Below are positions 1 to 14,840 of a stretch of DNA of 64,000 nt, piece after piece. Source of the stretch: Epiperipatus broadwayi (taxonomy: Eukaryota > Onychophora > Udeonychophora > Euonychophora > Peripatidae). A model generated the notes under the pieces. The model ran no database searches, was not told where the DNA came from, and was given only the letters and a program-made list of their open reading frames with translations. A program made the position numbers and the translations under genes. The stretch covers positions 3,006,023 to 3,070,022 of the forward strand of contig JAQFVV010000012.1 of assembly GCA_028023455.1 (NCBI GenBank). The letters run 5' to 3'. The number at the start of each line of letters is the position of its first letter. The stretch's first letter is position 1.

Positions 1-84
<84 letters not shown>
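1..84. repeat. (TA)n microsatellite, cut by window edge
   Basis: Uninterrupted TA dinucleotides from the first base to 84. The left end lies outside the window, so the true length is unknown. Confidence 0.98.
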
Positions 85-88
<4 letters not shown>

Positions 89-1005
89 TTTTGAAAGAAT
101 AAAGGAGAGTGTACATATCTTTTGAGTATATTTTTTGATTGGATTAAATGAAAAAGAACATTGTATTTTATAAGTCATATATATTTTGAATGAAAAAAAA
201 GAGGTGTGGCTGTTGTTAAAAATATTTTAACAGGCAGTGATAATAAGCAAAATATATTATTATATCACATGATGAAAATTTTCTGGAAAAATTAATGGTC
301 ATAATTGTTGATATATATATTGTAGGAGTATATATATACTCATACATACATGTAATCAATATGTATAGTTATATTTGCATTATTATTATACTTATGGAAA
401 TAAATATATAACTTGTTAAGTTACTATTTTTCATTCTTTAAAATGAAAAAAGACGTTGTTGACAAAAGACTGTTGACAAGGTGATAAATGACCTCTGGGT
501 TCACAGTTTATCAAATTAAAGGAAGTGAAATTAACTTAGTGTTTTAATATCCAATTGTTATTGCAACAATGAGAATGCATATGCTTCATCAAGCAGATGG
601 AGTGAGATATAATATATTAATTCTATTCTTTTGTAAAAAGACTAAGGATTCTATTTTTGTCATCTATATTCTCATAGAAACTCGTACTATGTTTGACTTC
701 AAAGAACAGTGTAAGTTGAAGTTTATATTTTGAACGATTTAATACTCATTAGAAGAAATTTCTTATATTTGTTCAAAGAAAGTAATCTAAATTTATTTTT
801 GTGTTCTATAAAAAATTGTTTGAATTACATTTTAAAATCTAAATGGTGTTTTTAAAAAAAAGAACATGTTTATAAAAACTTCATTCAAATTTAACATACT
901 TTACATTATAAAGAAAATGCAAAGCAGGTAGAACACAAATTTATCATGGGATAGATAAAATGCACTTGCCTAATCAAATATATATGTGGGAGTAACATCA
1001 TTTGC
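85..1005. other. AT-rich DNA with no recognised feature
   Basis: All frames are closed by frequent stops. There is no sizeable repeat, RNA gene or recognisable motif; only short A/T runs are seen. Confidence 0.6.
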
Positions 1006-1097
1006 TGAATGCCTTAAAATTATAAAGAAATTAGATCTTCAAAATGGAATTATGAATGCCTTAAAATTATAAAAATTAGATCTTCAAAATGGAATTA
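1006..1097. repeat. tandem duplication, two ~46-bp units
   Basis: The segment starting TGAATGCCTTAAAATTATAA occurs twice back to back (1006-1052 and 1053-1097). The second copy lacks two bases in the middle. It looks like a simple local duplication with no coding content. Confidence 0.9.
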
Positions 1098-2603
1098 TAA
1101 ATGTTAATAAAGGAACTTTGTATTAAGAAGATGAATATAAAGAGGAAACTAAATGTCAACTTAAGATATCCTAATATTATTCTTTTTAATGTTTAACAAC
1201 AAAGAAATCAAAAACTGTGTCTTCGAAGGATTTTCATTTGCGAGGAACATTAACTTTTGTAAATACCATTTAAGATTTTTGAAAATTATAATGGGGAAAA
1301 GTTAACTTCATTTTTTTTATCAAAGTATTCATTTTATTATAAAAATGAATAATAAAAGAGAATTAATAATTTAGAATATTTTTGTTTTTATTTATGATTA
1401 ATAAAGATTTAACTATCAGTTAATAAATGTTAATTTGGGAAAGGGATAATGTGAACTTAGAGGTAAGAGATTAAATTATTTTTAAATCCACATATTATTA
1501 TTTTTGATGACATGACACTACATTGTTTATACTAATCTAAATAGTTTAATAACAGTAATGTATGATAAATGAATAAATGATTAACATTGTTGTGAAGTAT
1601 ATATTTTTATATTAATAAATCACAGACAATAATTTTAATGAATGAAGGTATTATATACAAATGATTGGATTATTATTTGTATAACCCAATTATTGTAAAA
1701 TAATGTTATTATAAATGTTTAAATATTAGGATACTTATATTTTATATACATTGTAAAATCACGTAGTGTGATAGGTTTAGAAAATATATCTACCGTAAGC
1801 AAAGAGAATATTTATATTTTTAATATAAGGAGATAGATATATAAAAAAAATTATATATTGTAAAATTTAAATTATTTAATTGTTAAAAAATAATTATGTT
1901 TTTATATTAAATTAAGTCTTCAATTTTGTTTTATTTGATTTAATGAGTTAGTGAGATTCGTTGTTAATATTACTTTAAAATATTGATAGGAACCCCTGAA
2001 GAGAGTAAATTATTAAACGTCCCTGAGTTCGAAATCTGAGCATAATGGTAAAGTTAATTAAGGTGAAAATTGATTTGATGTGGTTTAGATATAACAATTT
2101 ATTAATAATACATTAGTTATTAGGAACAAATATAGTTTTATATCAAAATTAAATCACATCATTTGTGGCATCCTATATATGAAGACCTTAAATCTGACTA
2201 TAGTGAGATGTGCCTGCCTTAACTTATCTTGTTGAGAGGGTGCATACTATTACAATATATATATACTCCAATAATCATAATCAAAAATATTTTTTATTCT
2301 CTCTATTTTTTTTTTTTTTTGTAATAACTGTACAAACCGAGTTTCATGATTTCAGGTCTATAAAACATATAGTATCTGTCTAATAAAACCTGTACCAGCT
2401 TTGTGAAAATGAAGATGAATAAAAATGGAAATACAGTACAAAACCTAATAACATAAATCCAATTTCATAATAAAAAATCATAATCTGAATATTTTAAATA
2501 TATTTTGATGTTTAAATAGTTTTTTTAACATAATTCAAAACAATAGTTTTTGTGTTTTGTTTGTTTCTATTCTTAAATTGACTAAGGTGCTTTTATATAT
2601 ATT
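1098..2603. other. AT-rich DNA with no recognised feature
   Basis: Very AT-rich, with T- and A-runs such as the T-run near 2307-2320. No long ORF, repeat or RNA gene was recognised. Confidence 0.6.
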
Positions 2604-2634
2604 GAAACGGAAATCTCCAATCCCTTTCCGTTTC
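2604..2634. repeat. short perfect hairpin
   Basis: GAAACGGAAA at 2604-2613 pairs perfectly with TTTCCGTTTC at 2625-2634 across an 11-base loop. It stands out because it contains G/C in an AT desert. Its function is unknown and chance is possible. Confidence 0.6.
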
Positions 2635-2839
2635 ACCATCAAACCTAATGACACTCTCATCTGTGCTAAGTTCAAACCTATTTAAATGTTAATAAATATA
2701 AAATTTGTTCATGTCTGTATAAACAGTATTATATATTTACGTACGAACGAACGCTATAATTAGATAGGATTAGTAAAATTATAGCGTACTAAAGTTATCT
2801 AAGATCTGAATTATAAATTGAAAAACACTTAATTAAATT

Positions 2840-3200
2840 CCTGAGTTTAGTGAGTCTTGAGGCGGGAGATTCCGATAAGGAAAACATATAAATACTCTGT
2901 ATTTTTAACAAGAGATAGAGAGCCATATTGTTAGTGAGAGTTGTAGCCAGTATTCACAATTGTTAATTTGAACATGTCCGGCTAAAAGCGGGCATCTTGT
3001 TGCTGTTACTCTGCGGGAGAACGGGGTTTCTCTCGTCGAAATGCCTAAACCACCATCATGCCGATAGAAGAGACGAGCCTAACATAATGGGAAAGATGAT
3101 GCCGCCCAGTCAAACTAAACCAAACCAACAGCCAAGAACTTGCAGATAAATCATACCGGTACCGTTTTATTTTTCAAACCGCAGAGCTCTGTGTAATTCT
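2840..3200. other. less AT-rich patch, unassigned
   Basis: Base composition rises to near-balanced GC here, with CpG-containing stretches such as GCGGGAGAACGGGG around 3014, then drops back. No frame stays open for more than a few tens of codons, so it is not a clear coding exon. It could be a non-coding exon, a promoter-proximal segment or an old repeat. No motif decides between these. Confidence 0.4.
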
Positions 3201-3437
3201 GTGTAATTCTAAATGTAATAATATCTATCTAAGTTAGCTAACTTTCCTTTAAATGTAATCAAAACTTAAAATCCATTTAATTAATATTTTAAATATGTCA
3301 ATTGCTATCCAAAATTTCATGTTGTTAAAGTTTAAATAATCTGAGTAGTATAAGTGTCTAATTTAAAGTTATATCACTGCGGTTGTGTCTATATTTCTTT
3401 GTTTATTTTAAATGCTTATTATATTTTATATGCCAAT

Positions 3438-3540
3438 ATTTCGAAACAGTGGCACTTAATTTCATCTTTTTAAGAAGATATTATTTGAAAATCTTCGCGT
3501 AATTTATTTATAGCATCAACTTTCTACACTGTTTCGAAAT
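3438..3540. repeat. 103-bp element with perfect 14-bp inverted ends
   Basis: ATTTCGAAACAGTG at 3438-3451 is mirrored exactly by CACTGTTTCGAAAT at 3527-3540. The interior is AT-rich and non-coding. It has the size and form of a tiny MITE or a mutually paired motif. No target-site duplication is clear. Confidence 0.6.
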
Positions 3541-3894
3541 CCTATTTTTTTTTATTATTTAAATGATTTAATATGCGAAATGTGGCTCTTGATCAACCAG
3601 TTAAAAACTTAACCATATAGTTTTATTTAGAATTAAATTTAGCCTTGATCATATTTATAAGTATATTTGACATTTAAATTCTTAAGTCCATAGAAATATA
3701 CTTTCCTCCTTAAATATTTATTATCTATAAGTAACTTAATAGATTGAACATGTCAAAGTACAGATGTAATAATATTCCCTTTAGTAGCATAGACATTTAT
3801 TATCAGGCTACGCAAGAGTTGGTCCCAATTTGATAGAGCTAATATGCTATTAACTCGTATTTCATAGTATGAAATATACTATTCTTTGCTTGGC

Positions 3895-4230
3895 GGATGT
3901 GATATTATTTTATAAAAATATTCTCGTTTTGCTGCTATACGTAATATACGTATCTTAAGATGAAGCCACGGCGTTGCCAGCACATCTTCTCTTATAGGGT
4001 AGAGCAGTAGCGAAGCCTGAGCCAAGGCCAGGTTAGCACGTAAGACCCCCGCCATTCCTGAACACAATGTTCCTTTTCACGCAGCATTGCGATCGGTTCC
4101 AGGGTACCGGCGTTTGTCGCAAGAACCCTGAAGTTATTTCATCCATCCGCAGAGCGACTTTTCCTATTATTGTTTACCTGTGCCATAGCGCATTGGTAAA
4201 ATCTTATTTCAGCCAACTCTCCCACTTTAT
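3895..4230. other. less AT-rich patch with short ORFs on both strands
   Basis: A second GC-richer island. The minus strand has a 62-codon ORF (3879-4067) and the plus strand an open stretch of about 54 codons starting at 4068. Neither product is recognisable, and both end inside ordinary AT-rich sequence. It may be an exon or an old mobile-element fragment; I cannot assign it. Confidence 0.35.
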
Positions 4231-4519
4231 ATAACGCTTTCAGCATTCTGAAATTTTCTCTAGAAAGCCATGTTCGATCGATCATTACTTGAGCTGGTTT
4301 ATGCGCTCGTTATTAAATTATATATGGGTATTTTAGTAAATAAATTCATGATCAAAGTTCGATATAATTATGTATCTTCCAGCCACAAATGTAATAGGAT
4401 TTGGCTCATCGAGACTTATAGACATAACATAGTGAGTAATTATGTATTAATTGAAAAGCAACTCATAAGATGGGCACATGTCAAACCCATTTATGAAAAT
4501 TAAATGAAAGTATTTATCT

Positions 4520-4590
4520 AAAGCTATTTTGAATTGTATAAAAATTATTTATATAAAGCTATTTATAATTGTATATAAAAAGAGAATGTG
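4520..4590. repeat. short imperfect tandem duplication
   Basis: A segment reading roughly AAAGCTATTT followed by AATTGTATA occurs twice within about 70 bases. Simple local duplication. Confidence 0.5.
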
Positions 4591-4830
4591 TTCTCTTATC
4601 CACCCAATGTTTGTACATTCGACGCTGAAATGTGTAAAACTGATCAATTTCATGCCATTTGTAAATAAATATATAATTAATTTAATGTATTTCGTTCTCT
4701 GTTTCGTTATTGATCTAATTCAATCCAATTCTAATTACTATTTATAGTCTATATATGTGAAAACTATGCATTAAGTTAAATTAAATTTAGTGATATTTTA
4801 GTCAATTAAGAACCTTTCTTTTTATTCATC

Positions 4831-5052
4831 AGAGTCTTATTGCTTCTCCGTGACCTATGTCGGCCATGTGGAAAGAGGTATACTACGTGTAATTTCAAGG
4901 TGGTCATTCGTAGGGTCTTGAGTCTTGGAATCCTGGCTTACGAGTTGAAGTGCGGTCAGACTCGGGATGTCACAGTCCTAGTCTGGTCAGCTTCGGTCTC
5001 TTTTGCTTGGATTCTGAATTCTGTTACGCGAATGTACAAACTTGACTGTTAC
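4831..5052 (+). other. less AT-rich patch with 77-codon ORF of unknown nature
   Basis: GC content is clearly above the surroundings. A plus-strand ORF runs 4840-5073 (77 aa). Its sequence includes scattered cysteines and basic residues but no domain I recognise, and its last codons are a TA microsatellite, so the stop is accidental. With the patches near 3.0 and 4.0 kb it is one of three islands spaced roughly 1 kb apart. They could be exons of one transcript, but no confident splice sites link them. Confidence 0.35.
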
Positions 5053-6054
5053 TTAGTATATATATATATATAATTTTTAAACATTTATAAAGTGAAATAA
5101 ATTTATTTGAATCAGTATAATAATACAAAATTCATTTTCTTATTTTGTGGCCATCAATTTGAATAGAATATGAAATAAAATAAAGTTTAACATAATTATT
5201 AAAATTAATTTTAGGTATAACTAAAAAGGTAATAAATTTATTTAAATACATAAAGCAACACTCACATTTTTACATTAGTTACAATGTAAAAATAAAATAT
5301 ATTTTTGTTTTGTGTAAATTATTTGCATTGTAGATGTTAATAATTATCTTTTAATAATTCCTGACATCTAGGAACAAAAATGAAAATAAAATATAGATTA
5401 TAATTCTATTAGAAATATGCACTACAAAATTATAAAGCAAACATTGATTTACAAACTCTTCAAATTCTGTTTGGATTACATTGCAACAGCCAAAATTTTA
5501 CAGTCAGCCTCACAAAGGTATAAGCCAAAATTGAGTTAGAAAAAGTTAGTTAATAAATATAATATTTGTATATCTCTTGACATACTCATATTTGTTTCCA
5601 AAAATAAATTGAAAAAAACTATAGTAATCAACTACTGAATAATGGTATCAGCTACTAGTAAATCTTACATTCTAGTGTACTTTCTATTTTGAATCAACAT
5701 TATTTTAATACACTCATTTTTCTATGAATCTTTCACAGAAATTACAACTATAGTTGTTTGCATAGATGGATAAAAAATTGAAAAATATATATTTTAATTA
5801 GTTTAACTTGTTACTATTAATTCTTATTAACCCATTATAAATAAAAAAAAATTATATTTTTCGATGTTTGTCACATTAAAAATAATAAGAATTTATACAT
5901 TTTAAGTATATAAATAATTTCCTATGTATTTATTAACTGATTAACAATATGACATTTTTTGTTGTGCTTGATGAGAATGTAATAGTTGATTGGACACAAA
6001 TACCATGTGATAGTGTTGTTGCTACACAAAAACTATAAATATGAATGTTCCCAG
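5053..6054. other. AT-rich DNA with no recognised feature
   Basis: Begins with a short TA run (5059-5072). Otherwise unstructured AT-rich sequence without an ORF or repeat I can name. Confidence 0.6.
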
Positions 6055-6595
6055 ATTTTTTTTTTGGATTTTCTTTTTTTCTTATAAAAAAAAACAGAAT
6101 TTGTTCTTTTTCAATATTTTATTTTATTAACCTCAACAAATTTAGAACAAAAAAAATCAAACCAAGAATTTGTAGTTTTTAAAGGTCTTTTTTTATTAAC
6201 ATCAACAAATTTACAACTTATTACAGTTTTTTTTTGGGGGGAGGGGTTCTTTTTTTTTAATGTAAAACTTGGTACGCTTTTCTTATTATCATCAGCAATT
6301 TTTTTAACTTATTATGGTTGTATTTTTGGTTTCCTATTTTTAAACCACTAAACATCACATGATCACCATATCTACTGTATGGAGAGTTTTGCCTTGTTTC
6401 CTATTTTTGTTTAAAAAATAAATCCCAAAGTTAGTAAGCTTTTTCCTTTGGTTTTGCTTTTTTTTTTTTAAATAACAAACAAATTTAAAAATTATTGTGC
6501 TTTTTTTTGGTTTCACTTTTTTTTTTTTGTTTTTTTTTAAACAACATCAACAAATTTAAAACTTATTACACTTTTTTTTTGGTTCCACTTGAAAC
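6055..6595. repeat. T-rich degenerate tandem array
   Basis: Long T-runs alternate with a recurring block close to ATCAACAAATTTAAAACTTA. Versions sit near 6128, 6199, 6290, 6474 and 6546, with TTTGGTTTC-type links between them. Spacing is irregular (about 70-180 bp), as in an old, indel-rich minisatellite. A stray related block occurs near 8548. Non-coding. Confidence 0.65.
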
Positions 6596-7997
6596 GGTAT
6601 TATTTAACCATTATCCCATTTCATCTACTATGTTTCATCATAGTTAGTATCTTTTCCATCAGTTTTAACCCTCACAGTCCATGTATATAATCAGAATAAT
6701 TTATTTTGATATGTAATAGTGTATATTTACGTGTATGTGTGGATATGTGTGCCCATATTTTTTTTTTAGTTATAAATTTAAAATTAATAAAATGATATAA
6801 TTAAGTTGTGTGAACATTATTATATGTGTGTAACCACTTACATATATATGTGAGAGAAGCTATAATGCAATAGATTTAAAGAAGCATTACAACTCTTTTA
6901 AATTAATATAAATTTGAAATATTCTCAGTTAAAAATTCTTTATTTAAATGCATTGGTATATAAATTTCAATTCCTGGGATAGTCTCACACACATAAATAA
7001 TAAAATGTTTACAAACTTAATCTCTTTTATAAAAAAGTTATCTGTTTTTTATAAAAAAGTTGTAAATTCTTGGAAAAACATCTGAAAGCAATCAGCAACA
7101 ACTGAAATGAACATATCCTTAGGGTCTTATAAACATTGGCCCCACTTATATATTCCCTATTTAGTATATTCATTGTAACCTTGAACAACAATTAGAAAAC
7201 AATAAATTTCTTAAGATATCAATTAATGAAACTTGGGATTAAAATTTTTAATGTATTTTAAAAATAAAAACTTGCCTATTTCTTACACTCTAAATGCTTG
7301 TTAAATAATAACTTATTCAGTTATTATTCTATTACTTGCTAATATTTGTTTTATATATGTTTACTTTATAACTTATGCTATGACCAGTTCAGAATGGATA
7401 TTGATTCTATTAATAATTTTTGAGGGGAGATGATTAAAGGCTCTCATAATTCAGTAATTTTGCTCTTTAGCACAAATACATAAATCTCTACCCTGTAAAC
7501 CTAAATATATTCAGCAAGCTATTATGTTTAGCTTATTATTAATATTATTTCCATTAGAATTAAGTTTGCACATTAATAAAGTAATTAGTTAATAAATGCA
7601 AGAATGAATTATAAAGCATAATGTACATATTGCTTAAGTCCCAGATATGATTTAGCCCTCTTTTGAGTTATAGTATAAACTATGCAGATTTTTCAATAAA
7701 TTAGATTACTTTAAGTACCCCTTTTGCATATTTTAAGAATGCTAATTATGAACTGACATATGGTTGTTTTGCGAAAGGAAATTATAAAATTTTGTGCACC
7801 CTAAGTTTTTAGTTAATATTATATTTAGCATGATTAATGTGTCTTTTGGACACATATGTGCATTTATGCCTTGCTGTACCTTTCTTATATGAATGGGCTT
7901 CTGGTTTTAATGGCCATCCCATATACTTAGTTCAGATAGCTCTTCTTTAGAACTGGAACATGAGGGTCCAGATTGTTTTATAAGCTGCTCTGATCAC
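6596..7997. other. AT-rich DNA with no recognised feature
   Basis: No ORF above noise, no clear repeat unit and no RNA gene. A local direct repeat of a TTTTATAAAAAAGTT block lies at about 7024-7062. Confidence 0.6.
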
Positions 7998-7998
7998 C

Positions 7999-8032
<34 letters not shown>

Positions 8033-8047
8033 AAAAAAAAAAATAAA
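7998..8047. repeat. (TA)n plus poly-A microsatellite
   Basis: TA repeats to about 8026, followed by an A-rich tract. Confidence 0.95.
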
Positions 8048-11000
8048 TATATAATATGCCATAATATCTGAAGTCATACTACAAAGCTCCAGTTCATCCC
8101 TCCATAATATAATAAAATTTTAGCATTGATCTGAATATGTAGTCTGGTTTTGTATGTACATAATCTACATAGAGAGCCTATTGCAGCTCATTAAGTATTA
8201 TTGAATGATCATTATTAAATGTTATGGTGATAAATTATGATTCTTGCACCCACTTAACCATTGCAAACATAATAGGGAGAGCATAGTAAAATAAGGGACG
8301 AATAGACCATAGATTATTAAATTTGTAATAAACTCTTTTAAATTATAATGCATCAGATGAGATTCTTTTCTCAAACTTGCTCATCATTGTTACCCACTTG
8401 CGTGTGTCGTTCAATGCACTTATGTTTATTTAATCTATATTTAAGAATTAAAATATATTAAATTATAATCAATGTGTTGCATATCATTTGTAGTTTATTC
8501 CAAATCTCAGTTAAATTCTTTAATACTACTGTTAATTATTAATGTATGCATCAACAAATTTAACATTTATTACAGTTTTTTTGATATAAAGATAAATAAA
8601 TTAAAAAGCCAGCTGTTTGCAGCTACAGTAATATATCACATGTATAGCTTTAACAAACTGATTGTCATGTTCTTTGTCTCATTGAGGTTATTGAGAATAC
8701 ATTATTTGATGCATTACCTACTTCAAAATATTATTCAGACATACACTTTGACAAGGTTTTGCACCTTAAAACTTGACTACAAAAGTGTGTAAATCCTCCA
8801 ATAATTATTGCTTGGTCAAATCATGTGATTTCAATAAAAAAATTAAACTTAATTTACAATTAATGATTTATACATAATTGTAAGACACACACCCCCACAT
8901 GACACTGTAAAAAAGTGTGAAGTTTGTGAATTCACATAAATAATTTACTGCAATGCGATAACTCAGCCTGCAATGTGTAGTACAACAGAAGTGTTGTATA
9001 CATGTAACACATGGTCATGAAAATATGTTTGCCCATGTAATGGTGTGTGAGTCTAATCAACTAATACTGGTGAGAGTATTTGAAACATTCACTTTCAATA
9101 AGTAAAAATCCTTATTTTATGTTAATACTCAATAAGTTTCATTTGATTTAATTTTAATTTAATTTTATAAATGGATAATATTTTAAAACATCACATTAGA
9201 TGCTTTTAAATATTTTAAATCTGACATATAAATCAAACAATATACCATATATGTCATCAACCAGGTCAGTGTAAACATTTTTGCAGAAAAATCAAGATTT
9301 TTTATTTTTTTTTATTTTAAGATTTTTTTTAATGTGAATAAAAGAAGGCAGATTTATGATAGATCTATCAAGTTCTACTTTAAAGTTTAATATTTTCTTT
9401 ATAATAATTGCATTATTGAAAATTTGGAAAGATTTTAACACCATCTTATTTCTGAAAGATAATGATGTAATAAATGCTGTTATGTTTTTTTAATATATTA
9501 TGAACAAATGTTGTACTTTTATTTCTGAGTTCAAATCCCCTACATAAGCAAAAAATAATATTTTATTTATACCAAAATCATTGAATGAAAACTTGACTAC
9601 TAGAAGTAAAATCCCAAAATGTGCTTTCTACTGTGTCAAACAATGAGGTATCCCTTAGGACAAAGCTGACTGTGCCTTATATTCAACCTGACTATCCATA
9701 ACATACTTATTTCTTCAGATTTTTTTTCAAATAACATGTCAGTAAAATTATTATGGAAAAAATTATATTTTAAAAATACTGCAGGTCATTGTCATTATGA
9801 TAATACTAATAAAGCATTTTAAAAACCATTGAACAATGACATTCTTTAGAAACAAACATGGAACATTTCATAGCAATGAGAAAATCAGGTAGATTAATAA
9901 AATAAATGAAATAATTTTGAAGGAAAATATAATTTTAAAAGCAATATAATTATAGTATTTTTAATAGACACATTCACTTATATCATTGTTGAAGAAATGA
10001 ATGAGAAAAAAGTAAAAATAATTAAAGATTGCAAGCGTAAAAGAATAGCAAAACTAGGAAAATATTAGAAAGACAGATGTTGTATATTAATTTTTATGAA
10101 TCTTGCCAAAAAGAATAGAGTTTTAAAACTTTTCTCCACACATAACTTAGTGCTAAAAATAACTTTATTTAAAAATATATACATTGAATATCATTTACCC
10201 TCTTATTATACATGCAATAAAAATTATTACTCATAATTGAATTTATTTGAAAATTCTGAAGCATGTGTGAAGATGTTGAGTATAAAAATAGTAACTATTT
10301 CTTATTAACTTTGTGTTGGATATAAAACTTATTGATATACAAAAGAAATTTCTATTTTCTAAATGTAGAATTTAAAAGGTAATCCAATTAGTATTCAGTT
10401 TTTTTCTTTCTCTACATTTTTCTAAGGTTTTTTTTTTCTTTTTTAAAAATTAAATTTATTTTATATATATATTAAATATGTAGAAGCAAAATTTTTAATA
10501 TAAAATCTCTCCTTTTTTAGTTACATAATTTAATTTAAATATAAAAATGAATTTATATATATATATTAAGTACTTAACTTTATATAAATATAATTTGTAT
10601 TGCTATTTTAAAATGAACATTTATATAAATTTGTTTTAAATTATTGATGAATATTAAATTTATGAAAGATCTTAAGATTATGTCCAATAAGGAAGTAAAT
10701 TATTAAAAGAACAGACTGAATTCAAATAAGAATGGAATTGTAAACAAAGCTTACCTTTATTTTTTTTCACACATAAAATATGCTAATTAGAAATTTTTTT
10801 AAAAAAATATTTATTTGTTGATATATGAAACTATGATTGTGGAATAATTTTAGTAAAATTTAGTTTTTTTTGGTTAGTATTATATTGTTATATGAATTTT
10901 TATTTTAAATTAAAGTATTCTATTTAATAATCTAACATCAACTTAAAAGTTAAAAAGGAAAATTATTTTTTACAAGCAATTTATTAAATTTACATTATGA

Positions 11001-11340
11001 TTAATTTGTGTGAATTAATAAAACTTCAAATATGATCATCCAATCCTAAAATGAAACTTAACAAAAGCTGTCTCAAGATAGAGTATTAGACATTTTAAAA
11101 AGATATCAATAATATAATTTTTCTGGTTTTTTTATAAAATATTTAACATTAAATTAATAATAACCACTGCTAAAGCAGCATTTTATTAGGTTATCCAAAA
11201 ACACTTTATTACTTTAAAAGTTTACTGTTTTAACTAATATAATTTTCTCCCCAAAGAACATAACTTTTTTTAGATTATTTGGTAATATATATTGAATTAA
11301 ATATTTATATGGATTTTATTATATAAATGTGAGGAATAAC
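8048..11340. other. AT-rich DNA with no recognised feature
   Basis: The longest ORF (8472-8792, plus, 106 codons) is hydrophobic, low-complexity translation of AT-rich sequence with no domain. I treat it as chance. No repeat family seen elsewhere in the window is found here. Confidence 0.6.
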
Positions 11341-11552
11341 ATCCATTAAATAGAGAAATGCTTTAGGTTTGATGTTATTAAGAAACTATCAATTACTACT
11401 AATCAACAATTTCTGAGGCAAAGAAAGTTTTTCTCATAATAGCCCTTTTGTTGGATGCCTTTTGCTTTAAAGACCCCTCCCTCCATAAAAACTGGTAGTA
11501 ATTGATAGTTTCTTAATAACATCAAAAGTTAAAGTTTCTCTATTTAATGGAT
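11341..11552. repeat. fold-back element, ~60-bp inverted arms
   Basis: The left arm (11341-11400) begins ATCCATTAAATAGAGAAA and the right arm (about 11495-11552) is its near reverse complement, ending TTTCTCTATTTAATGGAT. A few bases differ around the middle of each arm. The spacer of about 95 bp is non-coding. MITE-like size and shape; no obvious target-site duplication. Confidence 0.85.
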
Positions 11553-11563
11553 TTTATTCTCTC

Positions 11564-13090
<1,527 letters not shown>

Positions 13091-13245
13091 TTTATTTCAT
13101 CATGATCATCATTATTTTCCTTTATCGATCCATTGTAGGAGATCTCTTCAAGTTCAATTCATCTTCTCTGATCTGTAACCTCTCTTCTCCACATAACCCC
13201 AGCACACAACTCATACATCTAGTTTATTTATGTGATCTTAATTTA
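13091..13245 (-). mobile_element. RTE LINE 3'-end stub
   Basis: This stretch matches the 3' part of the RTE copy at 18.3-21.5 kb in the same orientation. Both show GTTCAATYCATCTTCTC, then CTCTTCTCCACATAA, then a CCAGCACAC/CCTGCACAC block. Its outer end carries short ATG/GAT-type units (TCATCATGATCATCATT on the plus strand), like the microsatellite tails of RTE elements. Only about 150 bp survives, as expected of a severely 5'-truncated insertion. The surrounding small ORF (13072-13326, plus) is an accidental antisense frame. Confidence 0.75.
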
Positions 13246-14840
13246 GACAATGCAATTGTAAAAAGTAGAAAAAATGCAATAGTCTCATTGCTTAATAATA
13301 AATTAAAGAACAAATTTAAATATTAACATTTACATAAATTAAAACTAATTTGTTACTTAAAATTTTAAGAGTGCTTTTAGTTACTGTAATAAAGAATTTA
13401 CTAGTAATACCTGTTTACCAATGGTGATACTCAATCAATATCATTTGAGTTAAGAGATCTTAACTCATGCAAATTTATAGATGGAGATAAATCAGTCTAT
13501 AAATGTGCTATAATAGGACATAATTTATTTTCATTAGCCTTCAAAAAATAAGCAATAAAATAAATTTGCAAATTATCAAACAATAAGGATATTAATAATT
13601 TTCGGCATCGATTTTCTATCTAGTTATGCAAATTTTTGTCTGCTTAACTGAAAGAAAATATTTGATACTTGTTTGGAATCTGAACAATTTTAAATGTTAT
13701 ATTAAAATCCTAGATTGTTAACGTATATAAAATGCAAGTTGAATATCTTAATCATTAAAATCCACAATTTTATTTCGAACATAATTTAATTTTAAATTAT
13801 ACTGTATATATTTCTAAAATTATTGATAGAAAATAGCTATTAATTTGTTTTGGTTAATAAAGATTATCCTGACTTTAGAAGGGAGAGAAAGAAAAAAAGA
13901 AACATAAAAACTTATTTTTATATGATTTATGTTTTTATTATTTTAAAAAATGATAACTGTAAAATTATTGTAGTCAATCCTTCAATTTATTGACCATTAC
14001 TCTTGAGTATTCAAAAGACCAATGTATTGCAAATAATTTACTGTTTCTTTACAAAACAGAGTCACATCTTGCAAATGGCATCTTTATCTGTAAAGGTTCA
14101 ACTAATAAAATTGCCATTTTATTTCAACATTAACAAATCCAGATGTTTTCTTTGTCTTGTAATTTGTTCAAATAACGAAAGTGATTTGAATTGGTTTTAT
14201 ATTTTTTTGGTTTGTTTCAGGAACCATTTATCATGACAAATAATGCAGCTAGATAAGAATTTAAGACTTTATCCCAGTCAATTAAATTACTTTATTGTCT
14301 TTTTTAAAAAAACAAACGTATCCATGTTCTATTTTTATATTCTGCTAATTTATTTCTATGCAAACATATATAGTTGTTAGTTTATATTTAAAAGAAAATT
14401 GAGAAATATTTCTATATTGTTTGTCAAAAGTTATAGTAATGGTTATGATATATAATAAAATATTCTACTGATTTTTAATAAACCTCTAAAAATATTTTAA
14501 TTATTCTAAATTTCATAAATACAATATTTTAAATCTGTGGAAGAAGAAATAATAAATGGCAACAAATAAGATACTATATTACTCATGGCAATAAGAAGAA
14601 ACTTGAATGTCTTTTGATTCTTTTTATGAATAAATTCAAAACACAAAAAAATATATATTATTTAGTAAAATATTATATTTTAAAAAAGAATGTGAGACTT
14701 ACGATTATCTAAATATTCGTAAATAAATAAATAAATTGCTCATCATTATTATTCAGACACCCATGCAACTTACTTAAATTTACATTGATGTACTTACTAG
14801 TAACAATGAGCACAAATCTTTATAAATATGAACAGACACT
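13246..14840. other. AT-rich DNA with no recognised feature
   Basis: No recognisable gene or repeat. The 77-codon ORF at 14003-14236 has no domain I know. Confidence 0.6.

Noticed and set aside
3097-3120. Possible large-subunit rRNA fragment
   Set aside because: A short string on the minus strand recalls a conserved 28S segment, but the flanking sequence does not continue the match, so it is probably coincidence.
8472-8792. 106-codon ORF as a gene
   Set aside because: Hydrophobic low-complexity translation of AT-rich DNA, no domain, no context; expected by chance in 64 kb.
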